From assembly GCA_019358895.1 (NCBI GenBank), contig JAHHIG010000007.1, forward strand, positions 186,001-250,000: a stretch of 64,000 nucleotides of DNA, written 5' to 3'. The notes under the pieces are model-generated. The model was not told where the DNA came from. It ran no database searches and saw only the letters and a program-made list of their open reading frames with translations. This document shows, in pieces, positions 45,928-53,237 of the stretch (within the stretch, counting starts at the first letter, position 1; every line of letters begins with the position of its first letter). Position numbers and translations under genes: made by a program. Origin of the DNA: Tildeniella nuda ZEHNDER 1965/U140. GTDB taxonomy: Bacteria > Cyanobacteriota > Cyanobacteriia > Leptolyngbyales > Leptolyngbyaceae.

Positions 45928-47361
45928 ATGAGCGCTGATTCTGCCGCACTGCTACAGATAACGCCTGCGACCTCGCTAGAGGATGTGGATAACACCCTAC
46001 AACCGACCCCGCTCGAAACGTCCGAGCAGTTACAGGCGTTTTATCGTCCCGAAATTAACGCGGTGCGCGGTGGCGATAAGATGCAGCGGTTGCAAATTAG
46101 CTTGAACCAGGCGACGAAGAAAAACCTTTTCTTCAAAGCGTGTGTGATGGGACATCGCGGTGTGGGCAAATCCACCGAACTGTCGCGGCTCATCAATAAA
46201 ATCGACGATCGGTTCTCTACCATTCGCTTCAGTGCGATGACCGCTCTCGATCCCGGCAGTTTTAAGCCGCTGGATGTGCTGCTGTTAATGATCGTTGAGG
46301 TGGCAGAACGAACGGCTCAACCCGTTGACAAAGGCGGTGCAGGCTTACGACCCTCTGATGCCAGACTGCGCGAAATTTGGGAGTGGTTTGCCACCGAGAA
46401 AGACACCCGCGAACAGACTCAGGCAGCAACGGCAACCATTGAAGCGGGGGCAGGTGTCAAGGAAGATTCGCTATGGGGCAAGGTGCTGGGGCTGTTTGCC
46501 AACCTCAAAGGCGAAATGAAGTTTGCCGCCACACGCAAAATCGAAGTCGTCGCCTATCGCATCAGTCGGCTCACGTCGTTGATTGAGATTGCCAATCGCC
46601 TGCTGGATGAATGCAATCGGCTGCTGGAAGACGTGACGGGGCGGCAGTGGCTCTTTGTCGGCGAAGACTTCGATCGCGCGGGCATTCCATCCACCCTCAT
46701 CGAAGATCTGTTCATTACCTACGCCAACATCTTTCAAGACCTCCGCGCCCACCTGATTTTCACCTTACCCATCGGGCTTTACTACTCGTCCAACGCGCCT
46801 CGCCTGCCCTTTCCCAGCGATCGCAGCTACGTCATTCCCGATACCCCCATGTATCGCCTTGACCACACTCCCAACGAAGATGGACGTAAGGCAGTTGAGG
46901 CAGTTCTACAGGCGCGAATGGATCTCAACCTCTTTGAACCCAACCAACTGCTGCGAGTCGTTGTGGCATCAGGCGGCAACCTGTCCAATGTGTTCAGTCT
47001 GGTCAATTATGCCGCCATTAGTGCCCTGATCCGAGAGGCAACGCAGATCAATGAAGCAGACGTGACGGGAGCGATTGTGAATCTCCGCAGCGATTATGAG
47101 CGCCGACTGGGACAAAGCCCCTTCGATCGCGAAGAAGTCACCTATAGCGACAAAGCTGACTTGCTCAAACGCATCTACAAAGGTGAAAAAGCCGCCCAAA
47201 TGACCAATCCGGTGCTGTATTCGCTGCTCAACGCCCGTGCCGTACAGGAATTTAACGGGCAACGCTGGTTTGGGGTGCATCCCCTCGTGGTAGACATCCT
47301 GGCAGCCCAAAATCAGTTAGAACCAGACAGTGCAGGAGCCATTTTAGGTGGAAGCGTCTAA
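45928..47361 (+). CDS. P-loop AAA/STAND-like ATPase, first gene of a two-gene conflict-type unit
   Basis: The 477-residue protein has Walker A GHRGVGKST (about 75-83), preceded by a strand (KNLFFKACVM), and Walker B WLFVGEDFD (about 241-249). A sensor-like strand (LRAHLIFTLPIGLYYSS) and a C-terminal helical region (NQLLRVVVASGGNLSNVFSLVNYAAISALIREATQINEADVTGAI) resembling an Orc1/Cdc6- or STAND-type lid/winged-helix part follow. No DNA-binding or nuclease motif was recognised. The gene overlaps the TPR gene by 14 bases, so the proteins are almost certainly made together. By analogy with NLR-like NTPases of cyanobacteria I infer a signalling or defence role, not a demonstrated one. Confidence 0.85.
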   Translation: MSADSAALLQITPATSLEDVDNTLQPTPLETSEQLQAFYRPEINAVRGGDKMQRLQISLNQATKKNLFFKACVMGHRGVGKSTELSRLINKIDDRFSTIRFSAMTALDPGSFKPLDVLLLMIVEVAERTAQPVDKGGAGLRPSDARLREIWEWFATEKDTREQTQAATATIEAGAGVKEDSLWGKVLGLFANLKGEMKFAATRKIEVVAYRISRLTSLIEIANRLLDECNRLLEDVTGRQWLFVGEDFDRAGIPSTLIEDLFITYANIFQDLRAHLIFTLPIGLYYSSNAPRLPFPSDRSYVIPDTPMYRLDHTPNEDGRKAVEAVLQARMDLNLFEPNQLLRVVVASGGNLSNVFSLVNYAAISALIREATQINEADVTGAIVNLRSDYERRLGQSPFDREEVTYSDKADLLKRIYKGEKAAQMTNPVLYSLLNARAVQEFNGQRWFGVHPLVVDILAAQNQLEPDSAGAILGGSV

Positions 47362-49231
47362 CCCCTCGCCCCCCTCAGTGGGAAGCATCATTGATACGAC
47401 GCAGCGCTTGCGGCTGTGGGCAGGACGATCGGGGAGTGGCATGACACGAGTGGAGTTTAGTTCAGAGTTTGCCCGTCAGCGGGTGATGCAGGCGTTAAAA
47501 ACGGCTCTGCTGGAGCGATCGATTCCCCTGCATGAGGTGACACTACCCACCTATCAAGACCCGGTTGCCTTAGTTGACTATCTCTTAAAGACACTCAACC
47601 AGCTTGAATCGGGAGTCGTCTCCATCACTGGCTTTGCCACCGCGTTTTCTACTCAAACGCCCCTGCCCGATGCCCTGCGAATCGTGAACTTTAACCGAGA
47701 GCGTTTGGTACATCTGCCGCTGCGCCAGATCTGGTGGATGACACCCGTGTTTTTGCAGACAGCCATCCACGCCATGCCCGACCTCAACCGCTGGTTTATG
47801 CTTCAGCTACAGTTGACCGAGGCAATGGTGAACTCATCGCCGTCGCCCTTAGTCGCCCAGGCGACTGGCTCTACAGCCAATATTGACGATGCCTATCAGC
47901 GATCGCACCATCTCATCCGTGAGTTTGAACAGGCGCGCACTGCCGGAGCAACCACCCAAGAACTCTTGACCACTTACCTGTTGCCCGCTCTGGAAGCACT
48001 TGCCGACGTGGCTGCCCAGCAGCAACTCCACGACCTGACCACTCAGTTTGAAGGACTGCTGGGACAACTCAAGTACGGCGACTCTCCCGCACTGGCAACC
48101 AGCCTGGGTCGGTTGGCAGAACTCTACCGTGAGCAGGGACGCTTCGGGCAGGCAGAACCGCTTTTCCTCAGAGCCTTGGCAATTCAGGAGCAGCAGCTAG
48201 GCGCAGACCATCCCGCTGTGGCAACCACGCTGAACAATCTGGCATTGCTCTATAAGTCTCAGGGGCGCTACGGGCAGGCAGAACCGCTGTATCTCAGAGC
48301 GTTAGCGATTGGGGAACAGCAGTTAGGCGCAGACCATCCGGAGGTAGCAACCACGCTGAACAATCTGGCAAACCTCTACAAGAATCAGGGACGCTACGCG
48401 GAGGCAGAACCGCTGTACCTCAGAGCATTGGCAATCAGTGAACAGCAGCTAGGCGCAGACCATCCGGAGGTAGCAACCACGCTGAACAATCTGGCAAACC
48501 TCTACAAGAATCAGGGACGCTACGCGGAGGCAGAACCGCTGTACCTCAGAGCATTGGCGATCGGGGAACAGCAGCTCGGCGCATATCATCCGGCTGTGGC
48601 AACCAGGCTGAACAATCTGGCATTACTCTATGAGGCTCAGGGACGCTACGCGGAGGCAGAACCGCTGTACCTCAGAGCATTGGCGATCGGGGAACAGCAG
48701 CTCGGCGCAGACCATCCCCTTGTAGCAACCTATCTGAACAATCTGGCAAACCTCTACGAGGCTCAGGGACGCTACGCGGAGGCAGAACCGCTGTACCTCA
48801 GAGCATTGGCGATCGGGGAACAGCAGCTCGGCGCAGACCACCCCGCTGTGGCAACCAGATTGAACAATCTGGCATACCTCTACCGCGCTCAGGGACGCGA
48901 CACGGAGGCAGAACCGCTGTACATTCGCACGATCGACATTGATGAGCGTTGTTATGGCTGCGATCATCCTGAAGTGGCGATCGATCTAATTAATCTGGCA
49001 TACCTCTACCGTGCTCAGGAACGTTACGCGGAGGCAGAGCCGCTGTATCTGCGGGCATTAGCCATCCGGACTGAGAAACTAGGAGACGACCATCCCAAGA
49101 CCCAAACGCTGCGGCAAAACTTCCGGGGCTTTTTGCAGTCAGTGATGGAGGCAGGGAAAACGGGGCAACTCTCCGACCATCCAGCGACGCAAGACCTGTT
49201 GCGACAGATGAGGGAGGGGAGGGAGGAATAG
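47348..49231 (+). CDS. N-terminal NLR-type domain plus eight kinesin-light-chain-type TPRs
   Basis: The 627-residue product starts at a GTG 14 bases inside the ATPase gene. Residues ~20-165 form an alpha/beta domain (RVMQALKTALLERSIPLHEVTLPTYQDPVALVDYLLK..., ALRIVNFNRERLVHLPLRQIWWMTPVFLQTAIHAMPDLNRWFML), resembling a Walker-less domain that precedes TPRs in cyanobacterial NLR-like proteins. Residues ~250-585 hold eight TPR units of 42 residues (LNNLA.LY..QGRYAEAEPLYLRALAIGEQQLGADHP.VAT), typical of ligand or partner binding. Units 3 and 4 are nearly identical at DNA level. The C-terminus TGQLSDHPATQDLLRQM is the source of a repeat found three more times downstream. Confidence 0.85.
   Translation: MEASNPSPPSVGSIIDTTQRLRLWAGRSGSGMTRVEFSSEFARQRVMQALKTALLERSIPLHEVTLPTYQDPVALVDYLLKTLNQLESGVVSITGFATAFSTQTPLPDALRIVNFNRERLVHLPLRQIWWMTPVFLQTAIHAMPDLNRWFMLQLQLTEAMVNSSPSPLVAQATGSTANIDDAYQRSHHLIREFEQARTAGATTQELLTTYLLPALEALADVAAQQQLHDLTTQFEGLLGQLKYGDSPALATSLGRLAELYREQGRFGQAEPLFLRALAIQEQQLGADHPAVATTLNNLALLYKSQGRYGQAEPLYLRALAIGEQQLGADHPEVATTLNNLANLYKNQGRYAEAEPLYLRALAISEQQLGADHPEVATTLNNLANLYKNQGRYAEAEPLYLRALAIGEQQLGAYHPAVATRLNNLALLYEAQGRYAEAEPLYLRALAIGEQQLGADHPLVATYLNNLANLYEAQGRYAEAEPLYLRALAIGEQQLGADHPAVATRLNNLAYLYRAQGRDTEAEPLYIRTIDIDERCYGCDHPEVAIDLINLAYLYRAQERYAEAEPLYLRALAIRTEKLGDDHPKTQTLRQNFRGFLQSVMEAGKTGQLSDHPATQDLLRQMREGREE
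49151..49224 (+). repeat. R repeat copy 1 (3' end of the TPR gene)
   Basis: The terminal ~65-70 bases of the TPR gene (AAACGGGGCAACTCTCCGAC through GCGACAGATGAGGGAGGGGA) recur at 50285-50360, 51146-51220 and 52299-52356. Here they encode the end of the intact protein. Following GGTGTGGGG-rich DNA is shared with copy 4. Confidence 0.8.
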
Positions 49232-49330
49232 GGTGTGGGGTGTAGGGTGTGGGGTGTAGGGGTAAAGCGGTAGTACGGAAAGGAACTGGAGACAATAGAC
49301 TAGATTCAGGCAAAACTAACCCTCGCCGCT

Positions 49331-49567
49331 ATGAACACTCAACTGGTTGATTCACTCGTCCAGGCGATTCTCTCCCTCCCAACCGAAGAACGTGCCCTCT
49401 TAGGCGAAAAACTCGCGACAGCCAGCCCCCTCAAAGCAGCAAGCAACAGTGTTTGGACTGAGGAAGCCGTTGATGTTTTTCTTGCCCTCGGACGCGATGC
49501 CGTTCCCGGTCGCTTAAAAAATACTGCCGTTAACCACGATCGCTCTCTCTACAGCAATCCAGAATGA
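49331..49567 (+). CDS. Antitoxin-like protein of a broken PIN module
   Basis: The 78-residue product MNTQLVDSLVQAILSLPTEERALLGEKLATASPLKAASNSVWTEE resembles small VapB-type antitoxins that precede PIN toxins: a helical N-terminus with a L-x-x-E-x-x-L pattern and a flexible tail. It overlaps the following PIN start by 4 bases (ATGA), the usual arrangement. Since the toxin frame is truncated, this is probably an orphan antitoxin. Confidence 0.65.
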   Translation: MNTQLVDSLVQAILSLPTEERALLGEKLATASPLKAASNSVWTEEAVDVFLALGRDAVPGRLKNTAVNHDRSLYSNPE

Positions 49568-49626
49568 ATCGGCTCTTTGTCGATACCAGCGCCTGGGCAG
49601 CGATCAGTGAGTTTCCACCGAGTTAG
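49564..49626 (+). pseudogene. Truncated PIN-domain toxin
   Basis: The frame MNRLFVDTSAWAAIS begins exactly like a PIN-domain ribonuclease, with the first catalytic Asp in VDTSAW, but reaches TAG after 20 residues (…EFPPS). The normal length is about 130 residues. The break coincides with the end of the DUF4926-like gene on the other strand, so the 3' part was replaced by that cassette. Confidence 0.8.
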
Positions 49627-49874
49627 CTTGCTTCGATCGCCGCACCGCCCGTCTGACCCCAAACATCAGGTAGCAGTGTCACCCACGAAGTTGGCACCGA
49701 GACCACATCCAGCGTTTCTCCCTGCTCAAACACCTCCAAGACATAACCCGGTTCGGGCTGTTTAGCAGTTGCAGGTAAGCGATCGACAATCACTGCACGA
49801 TCGCCCGCTTTTATAGCCGTGTTAGGAATATCCTGGTTCAAAACAACCCAATGAAAAATGGCATCCGTTGGCAT
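49623..49874 (-). CDS. DUF4926-like small protein (putative TA partner)
   Basis: The 83-residue product (FHWVVLNQDIPNTAIKAGDRAVIVDRLPA...PGYVLEVFEQGETLDVVSVPTSWVTLLPDV) fits the DUF4926 pattern: L-x-x-D-I-P, K-A-G-D-x-x-x-V, G-Y-x-L-E-V. The six-base gap to the upstream DUF6883-like gene on the same strand indicates an operon. DUF6883/DUF4926 pairs are widespread small two-gene modules with a suspected toxin-antitoxin role. A degenerate copy of its 3' half lies at 53610-53738. Confidence 0.7.
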   Translation of the reverse strand: MPTDAIFHWVVLNQDIPNTAIKAGDRAVIVDRLPATAKQPEPGYVLEVFEQGETLDVVSVPTSWVTLLPDVWGQTGGAAIEAS

Positions 49875-49880
49875 TTTGTC

Positions 49881-50234
49881 CTAACCTCTCTTCCTCTTGT
49901 CGCGATCGCTTGCTTTATCTGGATACAACGTAATGAAGCGAATAGTATCTGAATCTTCGTCTTGCTGCCAAATTATAATAACCCTGAGCCTTTGACCATT
50001 CAGCCCATCCCACTGAGCTTTCACCTTGAAGCGATCGCCCCAGTCAGTAGACATCACCTCTGCTACTTCGGCGATTGCCATTGCACTGAGTCTATTTCGC
50101 TTGAGCAGTTGCCAGGTTTGTAGCGTGTAGCCAGCACTTGCTAAAAACTCAGACTTATCATCCTCAGCTTGGTAAACAAGAAGATAATGAGTCAACTTCC
50201 GATCTTGAATCACCAAGCCTGACGGCACTTTCAT
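49881..50234 (-). CDS. DUF6883-like small protein (putative TA partner)
   Basis: The 117-residue product (MKVPSGLVIQDRKLTHYLLVYQAEDDKSEFLASAGYTLQTWQLLKRN, DRFKVKAQWDGLNGQRLRVIIIWQQDEDSDTIRFITLYPDK) follows the DUF6883 pattern of an N-terminal helix pair and a C-terminal strand set ending L-Y-P. No catalytic residues are known to me. It starts the two-gene unit with the DUF4926-like gene. Its 5' side borders R repeat copy 2, which is in the opposite orientation. Confidence 0.68.
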   Translation of the reverse strand: MKVPSGLVIQDRKLTHYLLVYQAEDDKSEFLASAGYTLQTWQLLKRNRLSAMAIAEVAEVMSTDWGDRFKVKAQWDGLNGQRLRVIIIWQQDEDSDTIRFITLYPDKASDRDKRKRG

Positions 50235-50284
50235 CAGTAATGCAATCCATTTTGCTCAGGCACTTCATCATACAAGCGATTTGT

Positions 50285-50360
50285 GCAGGGCAAACGGGGC
50301 AACTCTCGGAGCATGAGGTGACGCAAGACCTGCTGCGACAGATGAGAAATGGGAGTGGGG
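50285..50360 (+). repeat. R repeat copy 2
   Basis: About 76 bases matching the TPR-gene 3' end. The frame stays open and reads AGQTGQLSEHEVTQDLLRQM, then ends at TAG. Similarity at protein level extends upstream (F..QAI.AGQ against FLQSVMEAGK) where the DNA has diverged, which suggests a decayed paralogous gene end. GGGAGTAGGGAGT repeats follow. Confidence 0.75.
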
Positions 50361-50485
50361 AGTAGGGAGTAGGGAGTGAGGGAAGATAGAGGGATGAAGA
50401 ATGAGTAAGGGCGATTGACTGAATGAATCAGCAAGTCAAGGCGCTGGGCATTGATCTTAGTCAGCCATTAAAGACGGAGAAAAAA

Positions 50486-50719
50486 GTGGAAACAATCAAG
50501 CTAACAACGGATGGAAACAGTCAAGTCGTCGTTTTGCCAGAACAGTTTCATCTGGCGGGTAGTGAAGTTTACGTCAAAAAAATGGGCAATGCGATCGTGC
50601 TGCTATCGAAAGACGATCCGTGGCGATCGCTGTTTGAAAGTCTAGAGCAATTTTCTGATGACTTTATGGACGCAAGCGATCGACTCCCACTGCAATCGCG
50701 TGAGGAGCTGTTTGAGTGA
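50486..50719 (+). CDS. vapB: VapB-type antitoxin (SpoVT/AbrB-like)
   Basis: The start is GTG 50486, preceded by GGAGA at a good distance. The ATG at 50423 in the same frame has no such site. The 77-residue product begins VETIKLTTDGNSQVVVLPEQFHLAGSEVYVKKMGNAIVLLSKDDPW, the swapped-hairpin AbrB/MazE DNA-binding fold of VapB. An acidic C-terminus for toxin binding (LEQFSDDFMDASDRLPLQ) follows. It overlaps vapC by 4 bases. It likely neutralises VapC and represses the operon. Confidence 0.88.
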   Translation: METIKLTTDGNSQVVVLPEQFHLAGSEVYVKKMGNAIVLLSKDDPWRSLFESLEQFSDDFMDASDRLPLQSREELFE

Positions 50720-51117
50720 GATTCTTGCTCGACACAAACATCTGCATCTACATCATTAAGCGCAAACCGCAGCAAGTAGTCGATCGCTTTCAAGCTTTGA
50801 ATTTATCTGACGTTGGCATTTCATCGATTACCGTAGCAGAGCTAGAATATGGCGCTTACAAAAGCCAGCGCATCGAACAGAATCGAGCCGCCCTCAGCCA
50901 ATTTTTACTGCCACTGGAAATTGTTCCGTTTGACGAAAGAACAACTCAAGCTTATGGAGAACTTCGAGCCACACTTGAACGGCAAGGAACAGTCATTGGA
51001 GCGATGGATCTGTTGATTGCAGCCCAGGCAATTGCCCTGAACCTGACACTGGTTACTAATAACACCAATGAATTCTCTCGCATTCAGAACCTAGAGTTAG
51101 ATAACTGGGTGCTTTAA
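50716..51117 (+). CDS. vapC: VapC-type PIN-domain toxin
   Basis: The 133-residue PIN ribonuclease starts at a GTG overlapping vapB. All acidic metal ligands are present: D6 in FLLDTNICIYIIK, E in ITVAELEYGAYKS, D in IGAMDLLIAAQA and the last acid in VTNNTNEF. The family cleaves tRNA or rRNA. Complete in length, so this module looks functional. It is followed by R repeat copy 3. Confidence 0.93.
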   Translation: MRFLLDTNICIYIIKRKPQQVVDRFQALNLSDVGISSITVAELEYGAYKSQRIEQNRAALSQFLLPLEIVPFDERTTQAYGELRATLERQGTVIGAMDLLIAAQAIALNLTLVTNNTNEFSRIQNLELDNWVL

Positions 51118-51145
51118 GCAAGGCGATCCAGGCAAATTGATTCGG

Positions 51146-51220
51146 GTAGGTGAAACGGGGCAACTCTCCGATCATTCAGCGACGCAAGACCTGCTGCGAC
51201 AGATGAGGGAGGGGAGTGGG
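51146..51220 (+). repeat. R repeat copy 3
   Basis: About 75 bases matching the TPR-gene 3' end, reading GETGQLSDHSATQDLLRQM without a stop. The DNA match to copy 1 is close. It lies 30 bases after vapC and is followed by GGGAGT-type repeats. Confidence 0.78.
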
Positions 51221-51368
51221 GAGTCGGGAGTTGGGAGTGGGAAGTAGAAGGTAAAAGGCAGAAAGTAAGGTGAGAAGAGTGGGGGGAGGCGATTGGCTCC
51301 TCAGCAACGTGCGATCGCGCTTCAGACAGCAAGCAATAATAGAGACATATCTCATTTGGATTTTGCCG

Positions 51369-51623
51369 ATGCATCTGAGCACCGAACTGCCCGATCGCCT
51401 TGCTCAAGCGATCGCAGACTACATTCAAGATCAACCCCACCCAACGAATATCCCTGACGTTCTGCAAACCGCTCTAGAAACCTTTTTATCCGAACGCGGC
51501 TATCTCTCCCAAAGCAGAAAACGCCTCCATATTACCCCCGCCGAACACGGCAGTGGCTATCGCAATACCTCGATCGAACACGATCAAGTGCTTGCCAACA
51601 TCGATCAGGAAACGTCGGCGTGA
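51369..51623 (+). CDS. Antitoxin of the second PIN module
   Basis: I chose ATG 51369 (MHLSTELPDRLAQAIADYIQDQPHPTNIPDVLQTALETFLSERGY). Upstream codons in the frame are repeat-derived. The 84-residue helical protein resembles ribbon-helix-helix/VapB-like antitoxins with a flexible tail. It overlaps the toxin start by 4 bases (GTGA), typical of TA operons. Confidence 0.72.
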   Translation: MHLSTELPDRLAQAIADYIQDQPHPTNIPDVLQTALETFLSERGYLSQSRKRLHITPAEHGSGYRNTSIEHDQVLANIDQETSA

Positions 51624-52018
51624 AAAGCGTGCTTGCCGATACAGGACCTCTCTATGCCGCTTACGATCCAAGCGATCGCTATCACGCTCAAGCGTTGGCA
51701 GAAATAGAACGCTTGACGAACCAAAAACTCACCGTGTTGGTTCCCTACCCTATATTTCTCGAAGCCCATAGCCTTATCGTTAAACGGTTGGGAACCATGA
51801 TCGGCTTTCGGTACATGCAGGAGATCGCTGCTGGCGCAGACTTCCTTCAACCGACGATCGCCGATTATCAAGCCGCTACCCAACTGATTCAGCACTATTC
51901 AGACCAGGCAATTACCCTCTTTGATGCCACCACCACCGCGATCTCGCAACGACTAAAGCTTGCCGTTTGGACTTATGATTTCCACTTTGATGTCATGCAA
52001 GCGACCGTTTGGCGATGA
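51620..52018 (+). CDS. PIN-domain toxin, second module
   Basis: The 132-residue PIN protein with GTG start has the first Asp in VLADTGPLYAAYD, the Glu in PIFLEAHSLI, the Asp in LFDATTTAIS and the terminal acid in VWTYDFHFD. It belongs to the VapC-like ribonuclease toxins, of a different subgroup from the vapC 500 bases upstream. Its last 46 bases are overlapped in antisense by the orphan hicB. Confidence 0.88.
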   Translation: MKSVLADTGPLYAAYDPSDRYHAQALAEIERLTNQKLTVLVPYPIFLEAHSLIVKRLGTMIGFRYMQEIAAGADFLQPTIADYQAATQLIQHYSDQAITLFDATTTAISQRLKLAVWTYDFHFDVMQATVWR

Positions 52019-52251
52019 GAGGCATACGCAGGCAGCAGTTCAAACGTGACAATCAGAGAAGGCTTTTCTACCAAGCCAAACTCAGCCGGATCTTCCCCTT
52101 GTAGATGCAGCGCCACTGCCTCACGCAGACTTTGCACAACCTCATCCAGACTGTTCGCTTGAGACACAACAGCAATCTCCTCACACTCGGCAACATAACC
52201 GTTTTGTTTACCGAAGTAGATTGTTGCTGTGATATGGTCTCGCAAAGCCAT
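51973..52251 (-). CDS. hicB: Orphan HicB-type antitoxin with altered C-terminus
   Basis: The first ~75 residues are a HicB-type partial RNase H-like fold (ITATIYFGKQNGYVAECEEIAVVSQANSLDEVVQSLREAVALHLQ), normally the antitoxin for the mRNA interferase HicA. No hicA lies next to it. The last ~15 codons (SHRQTVACMTSKWKS) are the antisense of the PIN gene. The natural 3' end and partner were therefore probably lost when the PIN module joined here. Confidence 0.7.
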   Translation of the reverse strand: MALRDHITATIYFGKQNGYVAECEEIAVVSQANSLDEVVQSLREAVALHLQGEDPAEFGLVEKPSLIVTFELLPAYASHRQTVACMTSKWKS

Positions 52252-52298
52252 CAGCTATTCCTTCACCAGAGTGTCTCTTACAGACTATCATGCCCATC

Positions 52299-52356
52299 TC
52301 GCCGACCATCCAATGATGCAAGACCTGTTGCGACAGATGAGAGAGGGGAGAGAGAA
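52299..52356 (+). repeat. R repeat copy 4
   Basis: About 58 bases, reading LADHPMMQDLLRQM and ending at TAG. It is shorter at the 5' side than the other copies, but is followed by the same GGGTGTGGGGTGTGGGG tract as copy 1. A shorter possible fifth trace (CAAGACCTGC + GGGAGTGGGG) occurs at 52930-52951. Confidence 0.72.
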
Positions 52357-52453
52357 ATAGGGTGTGGGGTGTGGGGTGTGGGGTATCGGGATTCAGAACT
52401 GTAAGGACGAGTAGAATTGGGGAAAGCACAGTCGTTCGTGACCCAACATTTCT

Positions 52454-52660
52454 ATGGAACCTGCTGAAGCCTATCCCTTCGCGCAAGAATTGATTACCGA
52501 CGCTCAAGGGCACGTCCGCAAAGTCATTCTAGACCTTGCCGATTACCAAGTATTGCTTGCCGCCATAGAGGACGAAGGGCTATATCGTGCTATGCAAGCG
52601 GTGCGTCACGAAACGCCGCTTACCCTTAGTGCAGCCCTGAGTGCGTTGGAAGAATCGTGA
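52454..52660 (+). CDS. Antitoxin of a RelE-type module
   Basis: The 68-residue product (MEPAEAYPFAQELITDAQGHVRKVILDLADYQVLLAAIEDEGLYRAM) resembles the small antitoxins paired with RelE/ParE toxins: a beta-strand pair, then L-x-x-Y-x-x-L-L-x-x-I-E-D-E-G-L. It overlaps the toxin by 4 bases. Confidence 0.78.
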   Translation: MEPAEAYPFAQELITDAQGHVRKVILDLADYQVLLAAIEDEGLYRAMQAVRHETPLTLSAALSALEES

Positions 52661-52926
52661 ACACCAGCTACCTCCCCAGCTTTATTCGAGATCTAAAGGC
52701 ACTTAAAAAAACACCTGTTTTCGAGACTATTAAAACTCTTGCCTTCCAGGAAATCCCCAGCTACGATCGCCTGGATCAAATTAGTCAGCTTAAAAAGCTC
52801 AAGGGAGACGACAACGCGTATCGTCTTCGGGTTGGCGACTACCGCATTGGCATCTTCATTCAAAACAATGTCGTGACCTTTGCCCGTGTCCAGCATCGAC
52901 GAGACATCTACCGCTCTTTCCCGTAA
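52657..52926 (+). CDS. RelE/ParE-superfamily toxin
   Basis: The 89-residue product with GTG start has the RelE core: FIRDLKAL at the N-terminus, LKKLKGDDNAYRLRVGDYRIGIFIQNNVVTFARVQHRRDIYRSFP at the C-terminus. R-L-R-x-G-D-Y-R-I-G and H-R-R-D-I-Y carry the typical basic/aromatic residues of ribosome-dependent mRNA interferases. Full length, so probably functional. Confidence 0.92.
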   Translation: MNTSYLPSFIRDLKALKKTPVFETIKTLAFQEIPSYDRLDQISQLKKLKGDDNAYRLRVGDYRIGIFIQNNVVTFARVQHRRDIYRSFP

Positions 52927-53018
52927 ACCAAGACCTGCAAGGGAGTGGGGTTGTAGTGATGAGGGATGAAAGTGCAGGCGGGTAGAATTGGGAAACGAGT
53001 GGAGAGGAACACCAACCC

Positions 53019-53237
53019 ATGAAAAACATTAAAATTATTGTCGAGCAACATCCAGACGGCTACGTTGCCTATCCTCTTGGCATCGAAGGCATCGTCATTG
53101 GTGAAGGCGATAGCTATGAAGAAGCCCTTGCCGATGTCAAATCAGCCCTTCGCTTCCACATCGAAACCTTTGGTGAACACGTGCTCAACCCTGAAACACC
53201 CGTCTTAGAAGCGTTTATCGCCGAGGCGCTGATCTAA
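53019..53237 (+). CDS. hicB: HicB-type antitoxin
   Basis: The 72-residue product (MKNIKIIVEQHPDGYVAYPLGIEGIVIGEGDSYEEALADVKSALRFHIETFG) is a short HicB. The characteristic DGYVAYPLG, GEGDSYEEAL and helical end are present. It overlaps hicA by one base (TAATG), so translation is coupled. It neutralises HicA and presumably autoregulates. Confidence 0.9.
   Translation: MKNIKIIVEQHPDGYVAYPLGIEGIVIGEGDSYEEALADVKSALRFHIETFGEHVLNPETPVLEAFIAEALI

Noticed and set aside
45928-47361. Reading the ATPase as a DnaA or Orc replication initiator
   Set aside because: There is no origin-binding domain, and the overlap with a TPR gene fits a STAND-type system better.
49232-49330. Integron-type attC or integrase site between R repeats
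   Set aside because: The R repeats lack the palindromic attC structure and no integrase gene is in the window.
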